Shown: one piece after another, positions 10,788 through 19,640 of the stretch
Layout: each line of letters starts with the position of its first letter
Position numbering within the stretch: position 1 is the stretch's first letter
Assembly (NCBI RefSeq): GCF_037076555.1
Contig: NZ_AP029023.1
Location: 1-64,000, forward strand
DNA length: 64,000 nt
Direction of reading: 5' to 3'
Origin: Methylophilus sp. DW102
Lineage (GTDB): Bacteria; Pseudomonadota; Gammaproteobacteria; Burkholderiales; Methylophilaceae
Made by a program: the position numbers and the translations under genes
Notes under the pieces: generated by a model
The model's database searches: none
Told to the model about the DNA's origin: nothing
Seen by the model: only the letters and a program-made list of their open reading frames with translations

Positions 10788-11099
10788 ATGGAAAATACAG
10801 AACCTACCCGCGAAGAGATCAATGCCCTCATAGGTGCCACGCTACTAGAGTTTGGCGCCAGTTGGTGCGGCTACTGCAAGGCGGCGCAATCTACAATCAG
10901 CGCTGAACTCATCCAGTTCCCGCATATCCGCCACCTTAAAATTGAAGATGGTAAAGGCCGCAGGTTGGGGCGGTCGTTTCACGTGAAACTATGGCCGACG
11001 CTGATTTTTATAAAAGAGGGCATGGAAGTGACGCGTTTAGTCAGGGACATACAACCGGCTGAATTAAAGTCTGCACTTTTAAGGCTCAGTGATCGCTGA
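10788..11099 (+). CDS. Thioredoxin-like protein with WCGYC active site
   Basis: 103-residue cytoplasmic thioredoxin-fold protein. The redox motif WCGYC gives Cys27 and Cys30, followed by the cis-Pro strand LWPTLIFIKEG (WPT). It is short of a full thioredoxin and resembles the stand-alone thioredoxin-family proteins of uncertain substrate. No signal peptide is seen. The reading frame contains a 14-bp parS core (10976-10989) that encodes residues around SFHVKLW, so the DNA here may serve two functions. GAGG precedes the ATG. Convergent with the catalase-like gene, 7 bp apart. Confidence 0.85.
   Translation: MENTEPTREEINALIGATLLEFGASWCGYCKAAQSTISAELIQFPHIRHLKIEDGKGRRLGRSFHVKLWPTLIFIKEGMEVTRLVRDIQPAELKSALLRLSDR
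10976..10989. promoter_or_regulatory. Second parS-like site, inside a coding sequence
   Basis: GTTTCACGTGAAAC is a perfect 14-bp palindrome equal to the inner 14 bases of parS; only the two outermost positions (C and T instead of T and A) differ, giving 14/16. It lies about 8.2 kb from the perfect parS at 2781-2796. Chromosomal parS sites are usually clustered near the origin and are often intragenic, so function is likely. No other CACGTG with matching flanks was seen in the window. Confidence 0.75.
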
Positions 11100-11106
11100 C
11101 GTGCCA

Positions 11107-12216
11107 TTAACACACATCATCAAGATGTGTCGGCTCGCACGTGTGGCCGTGGTCATTGGATGCACGCATGTTTTTTGCCATTTCGTAGCTCATTTTTCTG
11201 AGGCGGGTGACTGAGCCTAGTGGGCGGTGGGCGGCCAGGCCATGCCAGGGTGAGAACAGCATGCCTTCATCCACCACATGCGAACGGTATGGACTCCAGG
11301 CAATTTGGGGTTTGGCGGTGATGCGGGCGACCGGGATATAAGGGGAGCGCTCTTCTGGCCAGATGATGGTGGCGTCTTCGATGGGCATGGTTTGGAGATC
11401 GGTGCAGAGTTGTACGCGTAGCTCCCAAACGGCGGTGCGCTTGATAAAAAAATCGACGATGGATTTTCTGAGGCCGTCGGAGGCGAATAGGTCTATGGGT
11501 TTGTTGCTGAGGGCGATGAGGTCGGGGGCGATGGGGACAACCGCGATTTTAGCCATGTAGTCACCATACATGATCGGGTCCTGGCTGATGTAGGTTTCAC
11601 CGAGCAAGTTAGTTTCTTGCGACTGGTAGAGGTGGTTAAGCTGCGATTGCTGGCCATATTTGAGCGACTCGACCAAATGTGCGGTAGAACGGAACAATTG
11701 CGCGAGGAAATGCCGGAACTCTGTACTGGTGTTGGGCGAACACGCTAAGTGTTTGAGGTTGTTTAAAAACACCTGCACGCTGGAGGATAAAAAACTGGCG
11801 CCGTTTACAAATAAAAAATTTTGCGTGATGGCGTCTTCACTGCCTGGCAGGCGCTCGCCTTCTACACCTACCACCTTTAGCGCGAGGCTGCGGGGCGTAC
11901 CGGGTTTGTCGTGCAGGATGTCACCAGGGACAGTGGAAAAGCGCATAATCAGCGGCAGGGTTTGCGGGCGTGCAAACAGGCCTTGTGCATAGGCAGGCGG
12001 CAGTTGGTCATAGATTTGCATTTCGGCTGTGAGCAGGCCGTGGCTTTTCAGGTGCACACTGCGTGCAGCATGGGTGGCGGCCTGGCTGCTGATTTCTGAA
12101 AGCTTGTGCAGAGTTTGCTGCAGGTGCTGCTGGCGGGTGCGTTCGGTGGTGGCTACCACCTCGTAATCGGGCTGGTAACTTAGGGGCGAGACTACAAATT
12201 GATCTGTTTGCTGCAT
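11107..12216 (-). CDS. Catalase-family heme protein
   Basis: 369-residue relative of heme catalases (SrpA/allene-oxide-synthase-like small catalase family). Recognisable parts are the N-terminal VHLKSHG (distal-His position), LFARPQTLPLIMRFST, and ITQNFLFVNGASFL. The standard catalase proximal-Tyr motif RxFxYxDT is not evident, so classic H2O2 dismutation should not be assumed; peroxidase or fatty-acid hydroperoxide activity is possible. No signal peptide. The open frame runs to a TTG at 12234, but ATG 12216 has AGGGGG upstream and is preferred. Single gene, convergent with the thioredoxin-like gene. Confidence 0.82.
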   Translation of the reverse strand: MQQTDQFVVSPLSYQPDYEVVATTERTRQQHLQQTLHKLSEISSQAATHAARSVHLKSHGLLTAEMQIYDQLPPAYAQGLFARPQTLPLIMRFSTVPGDILHDKPGTPRSLALKVVGVEGERLPGSEDAITQNFLFVNGASFLSSSVQVFLNNLKHLACSPNTSTEFRHFLAQLFRSTAHLVESLKYGQQSQLNHLYQSQETNLLGETYISQDPIMYGDYMAKIAVVPIAPDLIALSNKPIDLFASDGLRKSIVDFFIKRTAVWELRVQLCTDLQTMPIEDATIIWPEERSPYIPVARITAKPQIAWSPYRSHVVDEGMLFSPWHGLAAHRPLGSVTRLRKMSYEMAKNMRASNDHGHTCEPTHLDDVC

Positions 12217-12300
12217 CACAACCCCCTTTTGCAATTGGGTTTATCGGATCAGTGCCAAGCACATTGATTTCTAGAGGGCGGGGTACCGCCCACTCTGATA

Positions 12301-12453
12301 TTACTCTTTGGTCTCACCGGCTTCTTTGCGTTGTTTATTCACAATACGTGCAGCGACTTCTTCTTCGCGGCCAGGATAGCGGTGATCCTTTTTAAATTCC
12401 TCTTTGAGTTTTTCATATTCACGTTCACGTTTCGGGCTGGAACCTCTGGGCAT
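12301..12453 (-). CDS. Small highly charged protein (50 aa), plasmid-stabilization-like
   Basis: 50-residue lysine/glutamate/arginine-rich protein beginning MPRGSSPKREREYEKLKEEF. It resembles a short family often labelled plasmid stabilization protein in proteobacteria, without a proven role. The ATG at 12453 has a near-perfect ribosome site AAGGAGG seven bases upstream, which decides the start against longer frames. Likely helical, cytoplasmic. A 9-bp hairpin (12481-12503) lies in its leader. Small charged proteins of this type often respond to stress; that is inference. Confidence 0.75.
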   Translation of the reverse strand: MPRGSSPKREREYEKLKEEFKKDHRYPGREEEVAARIVNKQRKEAGETKE

Positions 12454-12480
12454 GTCACACCTCCTTTTGCGTGAGTGCAA

Positions 12481-12503
12481 ACGGCAGCCGTTATGGCTGC
12501 CGT
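12481..12503. other. Hairpin in the leader of the 50-aa gene
   Basis: ACGGCAGCC (12481-12489), loop GTTAT, GGCTGCCGT (12495-12503): a perfect 9-bp stem about 28 bases upstream of the small gene and close to its ribosome site. On the minus strand it is followed by TTTGC, a poor terminator tail. It could end ycaC-pirin transcripts or affect translation of the small gene. Confidence 0.5.
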
Positions 12504-12718
12504 ATTGTCTTGTTATCAAACTGAAGTCGAAAATTCATTCAACCTTCATTTTCAAACGCGACAATTGCAGATTACGCGGGTAACTGGCGGTAGGGCATCC
12601 GGTTCAGGCTTAAGCGACTGTAGGAAGCGCTTTATGCCACGGGTTGCCAGTCATAAACTTTTGAACGCATTTAGGCTAAAAAAATCCTTAAACCGGGATT
12701 CTTTACGCTTGCAAAGCC

Positions 12719-13351
12719 TTAAGGGTTGGCGGCAGACAAAGCATGGTAAGACGTCATCAAGTTGCGGTAATCTGGAATATGGTTGGCACAAAGGGCACCC
12801 AGGCCTTCAATATCGTGGCGCCAGTCGCGCTGCAGTTCACAGGCCACGCCAAACCAGGTCATCATGTGTACCCCGGCGGCTTGCATGCGTAGCCAGGCGG
12901 CATCGCGGGTAAGGGCGTTAAAAGTGCCTGAGGCATCGGCGACCACAAATACTTCAAAACCGGCTTCAATGGCTGAGAGTGCGACAAACGCGACACAAAC
13001 CTCGGTGACGACGCCAGCAATAATGAGCTGCTTCTTACCTGTCGCCTTGATGGCCTGTACAAAGTCCGGGTTATCCCAGGCATTAATCTGGCCGGGGCGA
13101 GCGATGTAGGGCGCATCGGGAAACAGTGTCTTGAGCTCTGGCATAAGCGGGCCGTTGGGACCGGTTTCAAAGCTGGTGGTTAGGATGGTGGGCAGGTTAA
13201 AAAATTTGGCGGCATCGGCCAATGCAAGCACATTGTTTTTAAAGCGGTCTGGCTCGATATCGCGTACCAGTGATAATAAGCCAGCTTGGTGGTCTACCAA
13301 CAATACGGCAGCGTTGTCACGGTCCAGACGGGTGTAGGGTGTATTTTTCAT
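12719..13351 (-). CDS. ycaC: YcaC-like isochorismatase-family hydrolase
   Basis: 210 residues closely resembling E. coli YcaC, an octamer-of-subunits cysteine hydrolase of unknown natural substrate. Catalytic Asp20 (LLVDHQAG) and Cys119 (VVTEVCVAF) are visible, with the YcaC-specific DIEPDRFKNN and NHIPDYRNLMTSY segments. The open frame extends to 13387, but ATG 13351 has GAGG eight bases upstream and matches the family N-terminus (YTRLDRDNAAVLLVDHQ). It follows the pirin gene by 100 bp; pirin and YcaC-type genes are often paired under a LysR regulator, as here. Confidence 0.92.
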   Translation of the reverse strand: MKNTPYTRLDRDNAAVLLVDHQAGLLSLVRDIEPDRFKNNVLALADAAKFFNLPTILTTSFETGPNGPLMPELKTLFPDAPYIARPGQINAWDNPDFVQAIKATGKKQLIIAGVVTEVCVAFVALSAIEAGFEVFVVADASGTFNALTRDAAWLRMQAAGVHMMTWFGVACELQRDWRHDIEGLGALCANHIPDYRNLMTSYHALSAANP

Positions 13352-13384
13352 AATGTAATCCTCTCGAGATGTGGTTGGCTGGGT

Positions 13385-13417
13385 CACCGCCGTCAGTACT
13401 GCTGGTTGACGGCGGTG
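13385..13417. other. Strong hairpin between pirin and ycaC genes
   Basis: Perfect 11-bp arms CACCGCCGTCA (13385-13395) and TGACGGCGGTG (13407-13417) with an 11-base loop. It lies between two minus-strand genes that are probably cotranscribed. No T-run follows on the minus strand, so it is more likely an mRNA-processing or stabilising structure, or a REP-like element, than a simple terminator. Confidence 0.6.
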
Positions 13418-13451
13418 CCTGCTGTTTTAATGTGATCAAGATGCCTGGCCC

Positions 13452-14312
13452 TTAAGCGGTGGCAAAACGGCCCTGGTTGTAGTCATTAATGGCCTGGTCG
13501 ATTTCCTCCCAGCTATTCATGACAAAAGGACCATGCCCGATCACCGGCTCATTGAGCGGCTCACCATTGAGCAATAGCAACGTGGTGTCTTGCTGGGCCT
13601 GCAATACCAGTTCAGTCCCTTCACGCTGCATCACGGCCAGTTCACTAGGGCGGATGGTATGCACTTCACCGGTTTTCACTGCGCCATGCAACACAAAAAT
13701 CGCCGTCGTGTGCCCCTCAGGCAAGGTGAAGGTGGTGCGCGTGCCTGCATTGAGGCGTACATCCCACACGTTCATTGGCGTGAAGGTCTTGGCCGGGCCT
13801 GGGTTGCCGTCATATTCACCGGCAATGACACGTACCTTGCCTGCCTCTTGCGGCAGAGTGACCTCAGGAATCTGGGCATGGGTAATGCCTTGATAGCCTG
13901 GCGCGGTCATTTTGTCCTTGGCAGGCAGGTTGACCCATAACTGGATCATTTCAAACGGACCGCCCGTGCGGGCATAGTCATCGCCGTGATACTCCTCGTG
14001 AATAATGCCTGAGCCCGCGGTCATCCACTGGACTTCACCTGGGCCAATGGTGCCGCCCGCGTTGGTGGAGTCATGGTGCGAGACTTGGCCATCGTAGACG
14101 ATGGTGACCGTCTCAAAGCCACGGTGCGGGTGTTGGCCGACGCCGCGTCTATGTGCTGTTGGCTCAAAGCTAGTGGGGCCTGCATAGTCCATCAGCAAAA
14201 AGGGTGAAATATCACTGGCGATATCGCGGTAAGAAAAAATGCTTTGTACCGGAAAGCCGTCACCGACCCAGTGGTTGCCGTTACTGCGTTTGATAAATGC
14301 CAGTTTTTTCAT
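13452..14312 (-). CDS. Pirin family protein (possible quercetinase)
   Basis: 286-residue bicupin. The metal-binding pirin motif is present: QHPHRGFETVT (two His), then HHDST, and GSGIIHEEY (His and Glu). Bacterial pirins can cleave quercetin or bind pyruvate dehydrogenase; the role here is unproven. The frame extends to 14348, but ATG 14312 has AAGGAG seven bases upstream. It diverges from a LysR gene 114 bp away and precedes ycaC on the same strand. The set looks like a LysR-controlled response to electrophiles or aromatic compounds, by analogy. Confidence 0.92.
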   Translation of the reverse strand: MKKLAFIKRSNGNHWVGDGFPVQSIFSYRDIASDISPFLLMDYAGPTSFEPTAHRRGVGQHPHRGFETVTIVYDGQVSHHDSTNAGGTIGPGEVQWMTAGSGIIHEEYHGDDYARTGGPFEMIQLWVNLPAKDKMTAPGYQGITHAQIPEVTLPQEAGKVRVIAGEYDGNPGPAKTFTPMNVWDVRLNAGTRTTFTLPEGHTTAIFVLHGAVKTGEVHTIRPSELAVMQREGTELVLQAQQDTTLLLLNGEPLNEPVIGHGPFVMNSWEEIDQAINDYNQGRFATA

Positions 14313-14426
14313 GGTTTGCTCCTTGTTCAGGGGTGTGCGTGATTGCATGGATCACACTATAGACAGATGACAATCAGGTAACTAGATGGTTAAATGTGAA
14401 ATTACTTTTCATTTAATTGAATAATC
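14313..14426. promoter_or_regulatory. Divergent promoter region, pirin / LysR
   Basis: Gap of 114 bp with the interrupted dyad GTGAT (14339-14343) / ATCAC (14351-14355), spacer 7 bases, and an A+T-rich half next to the LysR start with a TGAAA / TTTCA pair. These are candidate LysR operator sites. Confidence 0.45.
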
Positions 14427-15317
14427 ATGGACTTTAACGAAGCGGCGGTGTTTGTCAGGGTGGTGCAGGCCGGCAGCTTTAGCGCGGCCGCCCGTCAACT
14501 GGGATTGCCGACGTCGACAGTGAGCACGCGGGTGGCAAGACTGGAGCGGCGGCTGGGTGTGACCTTGCTGCAACGCACCACGCGCCGTTTGCACCTGACC
14601 GAGGCGGGCAGCCTGTATTTTGAACATGCTTCGACCGGGTTGGGGTATTTAATGGAGGCAGAGGCCGCACTTGATGAGGCCAGGCAACAGCCGCAAGGGA
14701 CATTGAAAATGACGGCTCCGGCGGATTTGGGCGATGCGCTGTTGGGACATTTGCTAGCCGAAACGCAGGCGCGTTATCCGGCATTGTCACTGGAGCTGTG
14801 GTTGACCGAGCGTTATGTCGATTTGGTCGCAGAAGGCGTGGATGTAGCGATCCGCATGGGGGAGTTACGCGACTCCAGCCTGATTGCCAAATCGCTGGGG
14901 ACCATACAGTGGGCGTTATTTGCCAGCCCGGCTTATTTGCAGCAGGCTGCGCCTATCAACTCTCCGGTCGAGCTGGCACAGCATCCCTGTGTGCAGTTTA
15001 CGCCCATGGGGCGGCATCATTGGGAGTTGCAGCGGGGCACCAATGAGATCCGGGTGCCCTTGCCGGGTCAGGTGTTGGTCAATAATATCGGTGTTGTCAA
15101 AACCATGGTCGAGAGCGGGCAGGGGGTGGCTTTGTTGCCAACCTTTATTTGTCAGGCGGCGGTGCGGCAGGGTGGCTTGCAACGTCTGTTGCCAGAGTGG
15201 CGTGGCCAAGCTGATGCGGTGCACCTGGTGTATCCTAAGCAGCGCTTTATGCCACCCAAGCTACGCGGGTTTATTGACCTGGCAGTGACTGCCCTGAAGC
15301 CACTGTTTGTCGCCTAG
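14427..15317 (+). CDS. LysR-family transcriptional regulator
   Basis: 296 residues: N-terminal winged helix-turn-helix (MDFNEAAVFVRVVQAGSFSA, then STVSTRVARLERRLGVTLLQRTTRR) and a substrate-binding-like domain from about residue 88. It diverges from the pirin-ycaC pair and probably regulates it. It is similar in architecture to the LysR gene at 9360-10274. The 271 bp after its stop hold no gene; I see only a short unpaired hairpin GCCCC...GGGGC near 15390 and an A+T-rich stretch before the next gene. Confidence 0.92.
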   Translation: MDFNEAAVFVRVVQAGSFSAAARQLGLPTSTVSTRVARLERRLGVTLLQRTTRRLHLTEAGSLYFEHASTGLGYLMEAEAALDEARQQPQGTLKMTAPADLGDALLGHLLAETQARYPALSLELWLTERYVDLVAEGVDVAIRMGELRDSSLIAKSLGTIQWALFASPAYLQQAAPINSPVELAQHPCVQFTPMGRHHWELQRGTNEIRVPLPGQVLVNNIGVVKTMVESGQGVALLPTFICQAAVRQGGLQRLLPEWRGQADAVHLVYPKQRFMPPKLRGFIDLAVTALKPLFVA

Positions 15318-15588
15318 CCGGACACGAATTCTAAAGACTGCCTCCCGCAATCCCTTGAGGGGACTCACTTTCTTTCTACAGGCGCTGTAGATGCCCCCGT
15401 GACCCGGGGCGACTGAAGTTACGCTTGCATCACTGACATTTCTTAGTATTTTTTTGCCATTCTTCAGCTAAAAATCGTGGCTTGGCTGCTGTCATTTTGC
15501 GTTTTTTGGCGCATGATACCAAGATAAGCAATTAAAGTATCAGCCGCTTTTAACCGTTGTTAAGACATTAACAATTATAGGCAGGGGG

Positions 15589-17565
15589 ATGCGTGCGTTG
15601 AACACCACCACGGCAGAATCATCAGCGCTACACATTGAAATTGTGGATATGCTGTATGGCAATAACCGCAGGTCATTACTGGCTGCGTTTATTGTCATGG
15701 CTGCGTTGCTGCTCGTGCAACGGCATTTGATCGCCTCACCGATTCTGCTGATTTGGAGCGTACTTTTTCTGCTGGCCTATGGCGCACGTGCCTTTTTAAC
15801 CTACCAATATGCCAAAGACCCGGTGCGTGAGGCACATACCCGGCAATGGTTGCAGTGGTTTCGCGCCACCTCTCTGTTTTGCGGCATCGCCTGGGGTCTT
15901 GCGGGGATTCTGCTGTTTCCCGAGAGCGATACCGAACATCAGGCCTTTTTAATCTTTGCGCTGGTGGGTGTCTGCGGGGCAGGCATCGTCATTTATTCGG
16001 TGGATACCACGACGAGTAATTTGTTCACGGGTGGGATTTTGTTGTTCATGATTCCACGCTTTGTGCTACATGGCACACAGTTGTCGCTGGCGCTGGCGGT
16101 GCTATTTATAGTCTATGTGATTTATGTGACGGTGGCCGGCCGCAGCCTCGCCAGCAGTTTGCGTGACAATATTATGCTACGTATTGCCTCTAACCTGGAC
16201 AATAAAAAAGTCCACCAATTGGCCTATTATGATTTTTTAACCGGGCTGCCTAACCGCCGTCTGTTAACGGATAGGCTCAACCAGTCATTTGCCCGCTGTG
16301 CACGGCACAAAAGTTATGGCGCGGTCATCTGCCTAGACCTGAATAATTTCAAGGGCCTCAATGACAGCAAAGGCCATCAGGCTGGCGATGAATTGCTACA
16401 GCAGGTGGCGGCGCGTTTATCCTTGAGCTTGCGCAAACGCGATACGATTGCACGCATGGGTGGCGACGAATTTATTGCCGTGCTGGATGATCTCTCTAAG
16501 GATAAGGCAGAGGCGGTGGTTGCCGCGCATCGGGCGGCCGAGAATATGATGGCGGTATTTTCTGCGCCGTTTGAGCTGCAAGACAGTTTGTACCGCACCT
16601 CGCCCAGTATCGGTATTTGCCTGTTTATGGGGGATCACTTCGACGAAGCCGAGGTGTTGCGTCGTTCAGATATTGCCATGTATCAGGCCAAAAAATCGGA
16701 TAAGCTCAACAGTATCCAGATGTATGACGAGACGCTCCATCCCGCCATCGAGCAACGTGCGTCGCTTGAGAATGAGCTGGCATTTGCCTTGCAGGCCAAT
16801 CAACTGTTGTTGTATTACCAGGTGCAGGTGAATGCGGCTCAGCAACCCATTGGTGCCGAAGTCTTGTTACGCTGGCAACACCCGACACTGGGCATGATTC
16901 CGCCCGACCAGTTTATCCCGATTGCAGAGGAGACGGGCGACATTGTGCCCATCGGGCATTGGGTGCTGACTCAGGCCTGCCAGCAACTCAAGCATTGGGC
17001 TGATTCTGCACACACGGCTGGACTTAAACTATCCGTCAATGTCAGTGCCAAGCAGTTTAGTCAGCCCGACTTTGTGCGGCAGGTGACAGAGATTGTGCTG
17101 GCCAGTGGCTGTGATGCGCGCCACCTGTGCCTGGAGTTGACCGAAAGTCTGATCGTAAAAAACATTGATGAGGTAATTGGCAAGATCAAGGCACTTAAGG
17201 CGCTGGGCATCACCTTCTCGCTGGATGATTTTGGCATAGGCCAGTCTTCACTGTCGGTATTGAGACGCTTGCCGCTGGATGAACTCAAGATCGACCGCAG
17301 TTTTATTAAAGATATTGCGCATAACAACTACGATTCATTCATTGTGCAAACCATCATCAATATGGGCAAAAATCTGAGTCACTCGGTGATTGCCGAAGGC
17401 GTGGAGTTACAGCAGCAGATGACCATGTTGCAGCATATGGGCTGCCAGCGTTTTCAGGGCTATTTGTTTAGCAAACCGGTGCCACTGGCTGAGTTTGAAG
17501 CCTGCTTGCAGGCGATTCTGACGCAGCCTGAGGCTTTGGCCAGATTGCAGACTGGCCTCTATTAA
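15589..17565 (+). CDS. Membrane GGDEF/EAL protein (c-di-GMP turnover)
   Basis: 658 residues. Five or six hydrophobic helices fill about residues 25-195 (a MASE-like membrane sensor). A GGDEF diguanylate-cyclase domain follows with DFLTGLPNRR at about 215 and intact MGGDEF near 290. A full EAL phosphodiesterase domain begins near 410, with the signature as EVLLRW (EVL in place of EAL), LTESLIV, DDFGIGQSSL and later VIAEGVE. Both activities could be intact. Start: ATG 15589 abuts an AGGGGG sequence, so TTG at 15598 may be the true start. It stands alone and overlaps the convergent recG stop by 4 bp. Confidence 0.9.
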   Translation: MRALNTTTAESSALHIEIVDMLYGNNRRSLLAAFIVMAALLLVQRHLIASPILLIWSVLFLLAYGARAFLTYQYAKDPVREAHTRQWLQWFRATSLFCGIAWGLAGILLFPESDTEHQAFLIFALVGVCGAGIVIYSVDTTTSNLFTGGILLFMIPRFVLHGTQLSLALAVLFIVYVIYVTVAGRSLASSLRDNIMLRIASNLDNKKVHQLAYYDFLTGLPNRRLLTDRLNQSFARCARHKSYGAVICLDLNNFKGLNDSKGHQAGDELLQQVAARLSLSLRKRDTIARMGGDEFIAVLDDLSKDKAEAVVAAHRAAENMMAVFSAPFELQDSLYRTSPSIGICLFMGDHFDEAEVLRRSDIAMYQAKKSDKLNSIQMYDETLHPAIEQRASLENELAFALQANQLLLYYQVQVNAAQQPIGAEVLLRWQHPTLGMIPPDQFIPIAEETGDIVPIGHWVLTQACQQLKHWADSAHTAGLKLSVNVSAKQFSQPDFVRQVTEIVLASGCDARHLCLELTESLIVKNIDEVIGKIKALKALGITFSLDDFGIGQSSLSVLRRLPLDELKIDRSFIKDIAHNNYDSFIVQTIINMGKNLSHSVIAEGVELQQQMTMLQHMGCQRFQGYLFSKPVPLAEFEACLQAILTQPEALARLQTGLY

Positions 17566-19625
17566 ACCTTGATCCACTCTTCCGCCTGACTTAACCAGCG
17601 TTGCAAATGTGCGCTCACCGCTGCAGGGTCTGTCTGCAGCAGTTTTTCGGCCACGGGCTTCGCCGCGTCAAGCAGGTGCTCGTCCCGTTCCAGGTCGGCA
17701 ATTTTGAGCATGGGCACGCCGCTCTGACGCGTGCCTAGCAGCTCGCCCGGGCCGCGAATATGCAAGTCGGCTTGCGCAATGGCAAAGCCATCATTGCTCT
17801 CATAAATCACTTTCAGCCGTTGGCGGCCAATTTGTGAGCATTGCTGTTTGCTATATAGCAGGATGCAGGTACTTTTTGCAGCGCCGCGGCCGACGCGTCC
17901 ACGTAACTGGTGCAACTGACTCAGGCCCATGCGTTCGGCGTGTTCAATCACCATTAAACTCGCATTCGGTACATCCACGCCGACCTCAATCACGGTGGTG
18001 GCCACCAGCAACTGAATCTGATTGCCCGCAAACGCCTGCATGACGGCCTGCTTCTCTACGGGTTTCATGCGGCCATGCACCAGCCCGACCTTGAGGGTAG
18101 GGAACACCTGCTGCATATAGGCAAACGTGTCATTGGCGGTTTGCAATTGCAAGGCCTCAGACTCTTCAATTAGCGGACACACCCAGTAGGCTTGATGTCC
18201 TTGCGTGCAGGCCTCATAGACGCGCTGCAAAATCTCTTCACGTCTGTCATCCGCCACCAGTTTGGTGACGATAGGGGTCCGGCCCGGCGGTAGTTCGTCT
18301 ATCACCGACACATCGAGGTCGGCGTAGTAGCTCATGGACAAGGTGCGTGGAATCGGCGTGGCTGACATCATGAGCTGGTGCGGTTCCAGCGCCGTGGCTT
18401 GTCCGCTGGTCGCACCTTTTTTTCTAAGGGCCAGCCGCTGGCCGACACCAAAGCGGTGCTGCTCATCCACAATTGCCAACCCCAGTTGCTTGAACTGCAC
18501 TTCGTCCTGAAACAGCGCATGTGTACCTACGGCTAACATGGCTTCACCATTGGCAATCATTGACAGTGACTGCTCACGTTCCCTTTTCGGCTGGCTACCT
18601 GTCAGCCAGGCCAGTGTGATGCCCAAGGGCTGTAACCAGCTACTGAGTTTCTTGTAATGTTGTTCGGCCAGGATTTCCGTGGGCGCCATCATCGCCACTT
18701 GCCAGCCGTGTTCGATCAGTTGTAGCGCGGCCAGGCAAGCGACGATAGTTTTGCCACTGCCAACATCGCCTTGCAGCAAGCGCTGCATGGGGTAGGGTTG
18801 GCCCAGGTCCTGGCGGATTTCTTTCACCACTTTTTGCTGTGCTGCGGTGAGCTCAAACGGCAGCATGGCGAGCAGGCGGTCAGCCAGCGCATGGGTGTCT
18901 GCAATCGCGGGGGCCGTGGCGCGTTTGCGCCGGGCATAATGCTGGCGCATGGATAACTGTTGCGCCAGCAACTCGTCATAAGCCAGGCGTTGCCAGGCCG
19001 GATGGCTGCGGTCTTCCAGGCTGGTAAGCGGGCTGTCTGGCGAGGGTTGGTGCAGCAAGTGCACGCTGCTGGCAAAGTCTGGCAGGGCCAGGGAGGCATA
19101 TACCCAGGCGGGCAGGGTTTCGGTTAACAATGCAGGCTGCAATACCAGATTGACCGCTTTGCGCAGGCTATTCTGGCTCAAGCCTGCGGTGGTGGGGTAG
19201 ACGGGTGTCAGTGCCTGATTGACGGGGGTTTCTTCACTGACTTTGCGTTGGGTGGGGTGCACCATTTCATAGCCAAAAAAGCCGCCACGCACTTCACCAA
19301 ACACGCGCAAGCGCTGGCCTGGTTGCATGAGGGCGATCTGGCTGGGATAAAAATGTAAAAAGCGCAAATGCAGGATGCCAGTGTCATCTTGCAGGCTGAC
19401 ATTGAGCGCTTTGCGCGGTTTGTAGCTGACCTCCTGATGTACCACCACACCTTCAACCTGCGTTTGTTCACCCAGACGCAAATCGCGGATAGCGGTAATG
19501 CGCGTTTCATCCAGATAACGCAAGGGCAAGTGCAGCAGTAAGGCTTCGGCCGAGGTAATCCCCAGTTTGCCCAACTGGCTGCGCAGGGCAGGCGACAGAC
19601 CTTTGATTTCGCTCAAGGGACGCAT
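17562..19625 (-). CDS. recG: ATP-dependent DNA helicase RecG
   Basis: 687 residues, full family length. RecG remodels stalled forks and Holliday junctions. An N-terminal OB-fold wedge domain (about 50-150) precedes the superfamily 2 helicase core: Walker A LLQGDVGSGKTIVA, DEQHRFGVGQR (DExH as DEQH), SATPIPRTL, and VGVDVPNASLMVIEHAERMGLSQLHQLRGRVGRG, the RecG-specific motif VI region given here only in part. It is the last gene of the gmk-rpoZ-spoT-recG run, 15 bp after spoT. Confidence 0.97.
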   Translation of the reverse strand: MRPLSEIKGLSPALRSQLGKLGITSAEALLLHLPLRYLDETRITAIRDLRLGEQTQVEGVVVHQEVSYKPRKALNVSLQDDTGILHLRFLHFYPSQIALMQPGQRLRVFGEVRGGFFGYEMVHPTQRKVSEETPVNQALTPVYPTTAGLSQNSLRKAVNLVLQPALLTETLPAWVYASLALPDFASSVHLLHQPSPDSPLTSLEDRSHPAWQRLAYDELLAQQLSMRQHYARRKRATAPAIADTHALADRLLAMLPFELTAAQQKVVKEIRQDLGQPYPMQRLLQGDVGSGKTIVACLAALQLIEHGWQVAMMAPTEILAEQHYKKLSSWLQPLGITLAWLTGSQPKREREQSLSMIANGEAMLAVGTHALFQDEVQFKQLGLAIVDEQHRFGVGQRLALRKKGATSGQATALEPHQLMMSATPIPRTLSMSYYADLDVSVIDELPPGRTPIVTKLVADDRREEILQRVYEACTQGHQAYWVCPLIEESEALQLQTANDTFAYMQQVFPTLKVGLVHGRMKPVEKQAVMQAFAGNQIQLLVATTVIEVGVDVPNASLMVIEHAERMGLSQLHQLRGRVGRGAAKSTCILLYSKQQCSQIGRQRLKVIYESNDGFAIAQADLHIRGPGELLGTRQSGVPMLKIADLERDEHLLDAAKPVAEKLLQTDPAAVSAHLQRWLSQAEEWIKV

Positions 19626-19640
19626 GCGGTCAAGTCAGGC

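Noticed and set aside
15318-15588. Riboswitch or small RNA ahead of the GGDEF/EAL gene
   Set aside because: Only one short hairpin near 15390; no recognisable c-di-GMP riboswitch core.
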